Of a DNA stretch of 64,000 bases, positions 59,432 to 64,000 are shown in pieces; within the stretch, counting starts at the first letter, position 1; each line of letters starts with the position of its first letter. Source of the stretch: Larkinella arboricola (GTDB lineage Bacteria; Bacteroidota; Bacteroidia; Cytophagales; Spirosomataceae); contig NZ_QLMC01000001.1 in NCBI RefSeq assembly GCF_003259745.1, forward strand, positions 1,426,001 through 1,490,000, in the 5' to 3' direction. Under the pieces are notes generated by a model. The model was not told where the DNA came from and searched no databases. It worked only from the letters and a program-made list of their open reading frames with translations. Both the position numbers and the translations under genes were made by a program.

Positions 59432-60520
59432 ATGGCTGGTTACAACGAAGTATTGGCAGCGCTGCGGGAATACCGCAACGAGTTGGAAGAACGGGTTCAG
59501 ACCGAAATTGAATCCCAGTTTGAGGAAGGCAGTACCATCCTGAACGCGTTTTCTGCCCGGGGTGGGGTTTCGGCATTTGCCACGCCCTTGTCGAACGTAC
59601 ACGCTTCCGGCGTCGGTATTCGAATCAAAGCAGGCAAACCCGTTAGGGATAATTTTGTGCTGAAAGTGTATGTGTTCGACAAACTGGATCTGGGTGCGAA
59701 CACGCCTTCCATCACCCGGAGCTTTCAGGGCATTGAAGTCGATGTAGAAGCGTTACCGATTCAACTGGCGCTGAGCAAAACAAAAGCTAAGGCTGCGACC
59801 ACCGTGGAGGAGCACCGAAGCAAACAGCGGCCCATTGTCGGAGGAGTTTCCATTGCGCCCCTGAATGAATCGTTTGTTGGTACGCTGGGGTGCTTTCTGC
59901 AACGGACGGTTAGTGGTTCCAAGCAAGTTTTTGTTCTGAGTAACAACCACGTTCTGGCCGATACAAACCGGCTGGCTATTGGAACGGCCGTTGTTCAGCC
60001 GGGGCCGGAAGTAGCTCCCACCAGTCCAAACGACGTTTTTGCCGCCCTGAGTGCTTTTATACCGATTCAGTTTCCGGCCACCCGCATTGACCCGGTTGTG
60101 AATGTGTTCGATGCGGCCATTGCCGTGGTGGCCGACGAAAAGCTGATTCGTAAGGGCGAGATGCTGGGCATCGGCAGGTATGAGCCGAAAGTGGCCGCGG
60201 CTGTTCCGGGTATGCGGGTGATCAAATCCGGACGAACCACCGGCGTAACGACGGGCATCGTCACGGCCACCCGCGTCAACGGTGTGCAGGTCAATTACGG
60301 AACCCGTACATCGCCCCGCATTGCGACGTTCAACGATACCGTCGAGATTGTGAGCGAAGACGAGACAAAACCGTTCAGTATGCCCGGCGATTCGGGTTCG
60401 GTCATTCTGGACGCGGATACGGGCCGACCGGTGGCGCTCCTGTTTGCGGGCGATGGCCGGACAACCACCGCCTGCGATTTCGGTGGGGTGTGCCGGCAAT
60501 TTCAGGCTTTTCCCGTTTAA
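59432..60520 (+). CDS. Trypsin-like serine protease (chymotrypsin fold)
   Basis: 362 residues, no signal peptide. A helical N-terminus of about 45 residues (EVLAALREYRNELEERVQTEIESQ), a beta region, then a chymotrypsin-like domain with the triad H173 (LSNNHVLAD), D227 (NVFDAAIAVV) and S321 (MPGDSGSVIL). The IKSGRTTGVTTGIV segment is common in bacterial and plant members (NAL1-type). Cytoplasmic location of a trypsin-like enzyme suggests regulated proteolysis of an intracellular substrate. A small gene follows after 66 bases. Confidence 0.85.
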   Translation: MAGYNEVLAALREYRNELEERVQTEIESQFEEGSTILNAFSARGGVSAFATPLSNVHASGVGIRIKAGKPVRDNFVLKVYVFDKLDLGANTPSITRSFQGIEVDVEALPIQLALSKTKAKAATTVEEHRSKQRPIVGGVSIAPLNESFVGTLGCFLQRTVSGSKQVFVLSNNHVLADTNRLAIGTAVVQPGPEVAPTSPNDVFAALSAFIPIQFPATRIDPVVNVFDAAIAVVADEKLIRKGEMLGIGRYEPKVAAAVPGMRVIKSGRTTGVTTGIVTATRVNGVQVNYGTRTSPRIATFNDTVEIVSEDETKPFSMPGDSGSVILDADTGRPVALLFAGDGRTTTACDFGGVCRQFQAFPV

Positions 60521-60586
60521 GGGTAAATTCCAGCTGGTTGCAGAAGATGCCATCAACCTGTAACTTCGTATGTAACCCATGTCGCC

Positions 60587-60868
60587 ATGAAGCCAAGCGT
60601 TCATATTCCGGGCCGACCCACAACCGAGCAGCCGCCCAATCTGGGTGATTTAGCCGCTTCCGTGCACCTGCATCATCCGGCGGTTATCCGGAGCGGGGTA
60701 ACAACAACAAGAGAAGGGGATTGGGCAATACTGGCAGTGGTAGAACAAAACACGCCCGTACCCATTCGTGAAGTGGAAAGCGAATGCCGGGGCTTTCCGG
60801 TTATTTATCAGGAAGATTCGGGCCGGATGCCGGTGGCCCGACCGGCTTACCCCGCTTCAGGCGAATAA
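60587..60868 (+). CDS. Small uncharacterised protein beside the protease
   Basis: 93 residues, starting at ATG 60587. Mixed: N-terminal His/Pro/Thr-rich stretch, a beta-like VTTTREGDWAILAVVEQNTPVP, and a proline-rich end (MPVARPAYPASG). No family recognised. Same strand as the protease, so it may be a substrate, inhibitor or chaperone of it; this is only proximity. Compositional character matches a real gene but annotation is uncertain. Confidence 0.55.
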   Translation: MKPSVHIPGRPTTEQPPNLGDLAASVHLHHPAVIRSGVTTTREGDWAILAVVEQNTPVPIREVESECRGFPVIYQEDSGRMPVARPAYPASGE

Positions 60869-60872
60869 GCGC

Positions 60873-62036
60873 TTACCGGCTAAACCAGACGTAAACGCCT
60901 TCCGAATGCTCAAATAAGTTATTGGCAAGATCATAATGCGGTTCAAACCGGACGGTTACGCCAAGGCCGTCCGTTATTTTTATGTCTTTCAGAAACCGTA
61001 CCATCAACAGTCGCCGGTGCTGTTCCCGATACGTGCTGTTGTACCGGCGCGTGTAACTCTGGTACAGATCTCCGCCCAATTCGGCCCGGTAGCCGTTGCC
61101 GTTCCAGTAACTCAGCAAAACCGTTACCGGTTTCAGATTGACCGTCAGGTTAGGGTAAAAAGCCCCACCGGAGTACGGTTTGTCGGCGTTTTCGGTGTAG
61201 CCCACCGTGTAGGTATCCAGCCGGGCCGAACGCAGAAAGCCGGATTTCGGATTCTGCCACGTCAGGCTCAGACTGGCGGTCGCATTAAGCGCTGTCCGGA
61301 CAGGTAGCGGGCTGTTGATATTCTGCCCACCCGCGTGAAAAGCGGTGATCTGTACGGGGATGGAAAGCACCCATTCCTGATTGGGGTTACCAAACCGTTG
61401 TTCCGCGGAAATGCCGCCCCAGAAGTGCTCCTGACGGGTGTAGCCGGGCAGGGTGTTCTGGAGGTAGCTTATCCAGAAATCGAAGAATGTGCGGTCGGTC
61501 TGGTGGTTAATTTGCAGGCCGTTCTCGATCCGTTGCTGGAGCAGCCGTTCAAAATTATACAGTGGCTCGATCAGCCTGTGACCCACCGATCCTTCCAGCG
61601 TCCCAAAGAGGTAATTCCAGTTGCGGTGCTGAAACTTCACGGTAAACGTTGGCGCCAACTGCGTGATGCGGTCCTGTCCAAAATCCTTTTTAAAGAACAC
61701 GCCCGCTTCCAGCACCACGTTGGGTGCAGGCTGGTAGGCAACCCGAGGGTTCAGCTGATAGCCGAATAAAGTATAGCCGTCGGCGATGGGTCCGAAGTAC
61801 TCATTATTCCGGACAAACCCCAGGCCGTTGAATCGAAATTGCCACTTTTGCGTACTGTCAAACGGAAACCGTTGTTCCAGTTTCTGGTTGGGTACTTGGG
61901 CCGATGTTATGTGTGAAATAAAATATAAATAACATATAAGTATTTTAGCTTTTTGCCTGAATGCTACGGGGCCTTTGTGAAACTGTTTAATCTGTGTTAT
62001 CTTTAGCCCGGTAATAAGGCGTGGAATACGCTTCAT
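60873..62036 (-). CDS. DUF2490-like outer-membrane beta-barrel protein
   Basis: 387 residues from ATG 62036. A signal-like segment (KILICYLYFISHITSAQ) after a long N-region, then repeated beta strands: LEQRFPFDSTQKWQFRFNGLG, NYLFGTLEGSVGHRL, YTVGYTENADKPYSGGAFYP. The last residues (LFEHSEGVYVWFSR) end in an aromatic strand, consistent with a barrel. Fits DUF2490-type proteins, but the family call is by eye. The end lies 4 bases from the small gene's end (convergent). Confidence 0.65.
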   Translation of the reverse strand: MKRIPRLITGLKITQIKQFHKGPVAFRQKAKILICYLYFISHITSAQVPNQKLEQRFPFDSTQKWQFRFNGLGFVRNNEYFGPIADGYTLFGYQLNPRVAYQPAPNVVLEAGVFFKKDFGQDRITQLAPTFTVKFQHRNWNYLFGTLEGSVGHRLIEPLYNFERLLQQRIENGLQINHQTDRTFFDFWISYLQNTLPGYTRQEHFWGGISAEQRFGNPNQEWVLSIPVQITAFHAGGQNINSPLPVRTALNATASLSLTWQNPKSGFLRSARLDTYTVGYTENADKPYSGGAFYPNLTVNLKPVTVLLSYWNGNGYRAELGGDLYQSYTRRYNSTYREQHRRLLMVRFLKDIKITDGLGVTVRFEPHYDLANNLFEHSEGVYVWFSR

Positions 62037-62064
62037 GTATTATTGATTATTTTACAAGACTTCC

Positions 62065-62095
62065 TTGCAATTTTGGCCGAAAAATGCTAATTTTA
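62065..62095 (+). promoter_or_regulatory. Promoter of recA
   Basis: TTG at 62065-62067, 20 bases, then TAATTTTA at 62088-62095 (one base off TAnnTTTG), about 45 bases before recA. No LexA-type palindrome was recognised in the upstream 100 bases. Confidence 0.6.
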
Positions 62096-62140
62096 TAAGG
62101 TTAAACATACTAAAAATTAATTTTTGCGTAAACACATCAC

Positions 62141-63211
62141 ATGGCACAAGCACCTGCTAGTACGGCTAATGACAGCAAACTGAAAGCCCTGCAAACGACC
62201 ATCGAAAAATTGGATAAAGCCTACGGAAAAGGAACCGTAATGCGCCTGAGCGAGAGCAAAGTCGTTGATGTTCCGGTTATTTCGACGGGTTCGCTGGGGT
62301 TGGATCTGGCGTTGGGAATCGGCGGTGTTCCGCGCGGCCGGATCGTTGAAATCTATGGACCGGAATCGTCGGGGAAAACGACGTTGACGATGCACTGCAT
62401 CGCCGAAGCGCAGAAGAACGGTGGCCTGGCCGCCTTTATTGACGCCGAACACGCTTTTGATCGCGTCTATGCCGAGAAGCTAGGAATCGATACCAAGAAT
62501 TTATTAATCTCTCAACCCGATAACGGAGAGCAGGCGCTCGAAATTGCCGAACACCTAATTAGCTCCGGCGCAATTGATATTATTGTTATTGACTCCGTTG
62601 CCGCTCTGGTTCCGAAAGCTGAACTGGAAGGCGATATGGGTGAAAGCAAAATGGGTCTGCAAGCCCGGTTGATGTCACAGGCCCTGCGGAAACTGACGGG
62701 GGTAATCAACAAAACGGGTTGCTGCTGTATCTTTATCAACCAGTTGCGCGAAAAAATCGGCGTTATGTTTGGAAACCCCGAAACAACGACCGGTGGTAAC
62801 GCACTGAAATTTTATTCATCCGTTCGGTTGGACATCCGCCGGATCGGACAGATTAAAGACGGCGACGATATTCTGGGGAACCGCACGAAAGTGAAAGTGG
62901 TTAAGAATAAGTTAGCCGCTCCGTTCAAAGTGATCGAATTCGACATCATGTACGGTCAGGGAATCTCCAAAGTAGGCGAAGTGCTTGATCTGGCTGTAGA
63001 ACTCGATATCGTGAAGAAATCAGGCTCCTGGTTCTCCTACGATGGGAACCGGCTTTCGCAGGGTCGTGATGCAGTTAAAAACCTGCTGCTGGACAACCCC
63101 GAATTGATGGCTGAACTGGAAGCCAAAATCCGGGCTCACGTCAACAGCGACGAAGAAGCCCTGGTTGATGCTTCTGGTAACGCAGAAGAGGATGAGGACT
63201 CACTGAATTAA
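62141..63211 (+). CDS. recA: Recombinase RecA
   Basis: 356 residues, standard length. Forms ATP-dependent filaments on single-stranded DNA for strand exchange. Motifs: Walker [10 protein letters not shown] (about 73-81), the nucleotide/DNA loop region [29 protein letters not shown], and Walker B region [19 protein letters not shown]. The acidic C-terminal tail (AEEDEDSLN) is present. A rho-independent terminator follows within 70 bases. Confidence 0.98.
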   Translation: MAQAPASTANDSKLKALQTTIEKLDKAYGKGTVMRLSESKVVDVPVISTGSLGLDLALGIGGVPRGRIVEIYGPESSGKTTLTMHCIAEAQKNGGLAAFIDAEHAFDRVYAEKLGIDTKNLLISQPDNGEQALEIAEHLISSGAIDIIVIDSVAALVPKAELEGDMGESKMGLQARLMSQALRKLTGVINKTGCCCIFINQLREKIGVMFGNPETTTGGNALKFYSSVRLDIRRIGQIKDGDDILGNRTKVKVVKNKLAAPFKVIEFDIMYGQGISKVGEVLDLAVELDIVKKSGSWFSYDGNRLSQGRDAVKNLLLDNPELMAELEAKIRAHVNSDEEALVDASGNAEEDEDSLN

Positions 63212-63280
63212 GCTTCCGCCGTGCGTTGCTTTGAAGAAATTGAAGCGGAGTGTTTTATTTAATTATTGTTTGACAAATGA

Positions 63281-63316
63281 AGAGGTGGTTGGCTGTTGCT
63301 GACCACCTCTTTTTTG
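63281..63316 (+). terminator. Rho-independent terminator of recA
   Basis: Stem AGAGGTGGT (63281-63289) and ACCACCTCT (63302-63310) with a 12-base loop and a run of Ts to 63315. Confidence 0.9.
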
Positions 63317-63338
63317 CTTTTTGGATAGCTATAAAACA

Positions 63339-63364
63339 CAAAAACCGGCCTCGGCCGGTTTTTG
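63339..63364. terminator. Terminator of gltA
   Basis: Stem CAAAAACCGGCC / GGCCGGTTTTTG (63339-63350 and 63353-63364) with a 2-base loop, giving T-tracts on both strands. It lies just downstream of the minus-strand citrate synthase stop. Confidence 0.9.
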
Positions 63365-63388
63365 TCTGTATGGACGAATTCGAGTCTG

Positions 63389-64000
63389 TTAACGGTCGCC
63401 GATGGCTTTGAATTCCCGCAGCGTAGCGCCGGTGTAAATCTGACGCGGCCGGCCGATGGGTTCCTTCTGTTCGCGCATCTCTTTCCACTGGGCAATCCAG
63501 CCCGGCAGACGGCCAATGGCAAACATTACCGTAAACATATTGGTCGGGATGCCCAGCGCGCGGTAGATGATACCAGAGTAGAAGTCAACGTTCGGGTACA
63601 GTTTACGCGATACAAAGTACTCATCGCTCAGAGCGGCTTCTTCGAGACCTTTGGCAATTTCCAGAACCGGGTCATTGACGCCTAGTTTGCCCAGCACGTC
63701 GTCGGCGGCTTTTTTGATGATTTTAGCCCGTGGGTCAAAGTTTTTGTAAACGCGGTGACCAAAACCAAACAGCCGGAAGCCGGTTGTCTTGGCATTTTTA
63801 GCCATATCAATGTATTTAGCCACATCACCACCGTTCTCCTTGATTTCTTCCAGCATTTCGATTACTTCCTGGTTGGCGCCACCGTGCAGCGGTCCCCAGA
63901 GTGCGTTGATACCGGCTGAAATCGACGAATAGATGTTGGCCCGCGACGAGCCCACCAGCCGAACCGTTGACGTTGAGCAGTTTTGTTCGTGATCAGCGTG
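63389..64000 (-). CDS. gltA: Citrate synthase (partial, N-terminus off window)
   Basis: The C-terminal 203 residues of the TCA-cycle enzyme joining acetyl-CoA and oxaloacetate. In order: [19 protein letters not shown] (contains the first catalytic histidine), [16 protein letters not shown] with the second histidine, and [18 protein letters not shown] with the catalytic aspartate. The frame is open to position 64000, so the remaining N-terminal half lies beyond the window. The frame reads through the GTG at 63955, which encodes Val. Confidence 0.97.
   Translation of the reverse strand, partial: HADHEQNCSTSTVRLVGSSRANIYSSISAGINALWGPLHGGANQEVIEMLEEIKENGGDVAKYIDMAKNAKTTGFRLFGFGHRVYKNFDPRAKIIKKAADDVLGKLGVNDPVLEIAKGLEEAALSDEYFVSRKLYPNVDFYSGIIYRALGIPTNMFTVMFAIGRLPGWIAQWKEMREQKEPIGRPRQIYTGATLREFKAIGDR

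Overview
The window looks like a chromosomal segment of a Bacteroidota bacterium of the order Cytophagales, most like the Spirosoma/Larkinella/Rudanella group (an inference from protein flavour, not a search). Supporting signs are two secreted proteins with type IX secretion C-terminal sorting domains, promoters of the Bacteroidota type (TTG, about 19-20 bases, TAnnTTTG) before dnaA, recA, a toxin-antitoxin pair and others, the gene order pheT / coiled-coil gene / zapA / rny, a short-form methylmalonyl-CoA mutase pair, and many lipoproteins and outer-membrane proteins. No rRNA, tRNA, CRISPR array, complete insertion sequence or prophage was seen.

Layout. 1-2627 (minus): dtd (cut by the window edge), mgtE, rsmA. 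2748-14379 (plus): a long accessory-looking run of uncharacterised genes that is the most interesting part of the window: a four-helix membrane protein, a lipoprotein with a vWA-like fold, a small membrane protein, a tubulin/FtsZ-like GTPase, a 1195-residue protein with a C-terminal Hsp70/actin-like ATPase, a membrane-spanning coiled-coil protein, and two paralogous single-pass membrane proteins ending in a WG-type repeat. 14380-16298 (minus): three secreted or lipoprotein genes converging on it. 16521-21116: a 1240-residue hybrid histidine kinase, a RidA-like protein and an HxlR-type regulator with an inverted-repeat operator. 21161-25339: outer-membrane protein, Kbp-like BON-LysM protein, VOC protein, TMTC-like GT-C/TPR membrane protein. 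25429-31087 (minus): rny, zapA, coiled-coil gene, pheT, DUF1684. 31318-36598: deoxy-aminosugar enzyme pair, riboflavin synthase, PASTA protein, T9SS cargo, rhodanese. 36722-38191: VapBC-like toxin-antitoxin overlapping miaA. 38298-49584: DUF4230 protein, M1 peptidase with T9SS tail, VOC protein, cytochrome-type dehydrogenase, RqcH-like NFACT protein, cellobiose 2-epimerase-like protein, MBL hydrolase, response regulator. 49773-53343 (minus): methylmalonyl-CoA mutase subunits. 53725-64000: dnaA, two FemAB/GNAT-like paralogues, DUF3108 protein, putative aminopeptidase, trypsin-like protease with a small neighbour, beta-barrel protein, recA, gltA (cut).

How the parts fit. The 3442-14379 run carries a tubulin-fold and an actin-fold protein together with an envelope-anchored vWA-like protein and membrane-spanning coiled-coil and WG adaptors. 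The best reading is a multicomponent membrane-associated cytoskeletal or membrane-remodelling machine, related in composition to FtsZ-like/vWA systems predicted by comparative genomics; its function is unknown. The remainder is mostly housekeeping (translation, replication, recombination, TCA cycle, propionyl-CoA metabolism) and envelope functions.

At small scale there are several hairpin terminators, one of them lying inside the coding end of a convergent gene, and families of short dispersed intergenic repeats, one of which is present three times just upstream of the tubulin-like gene.
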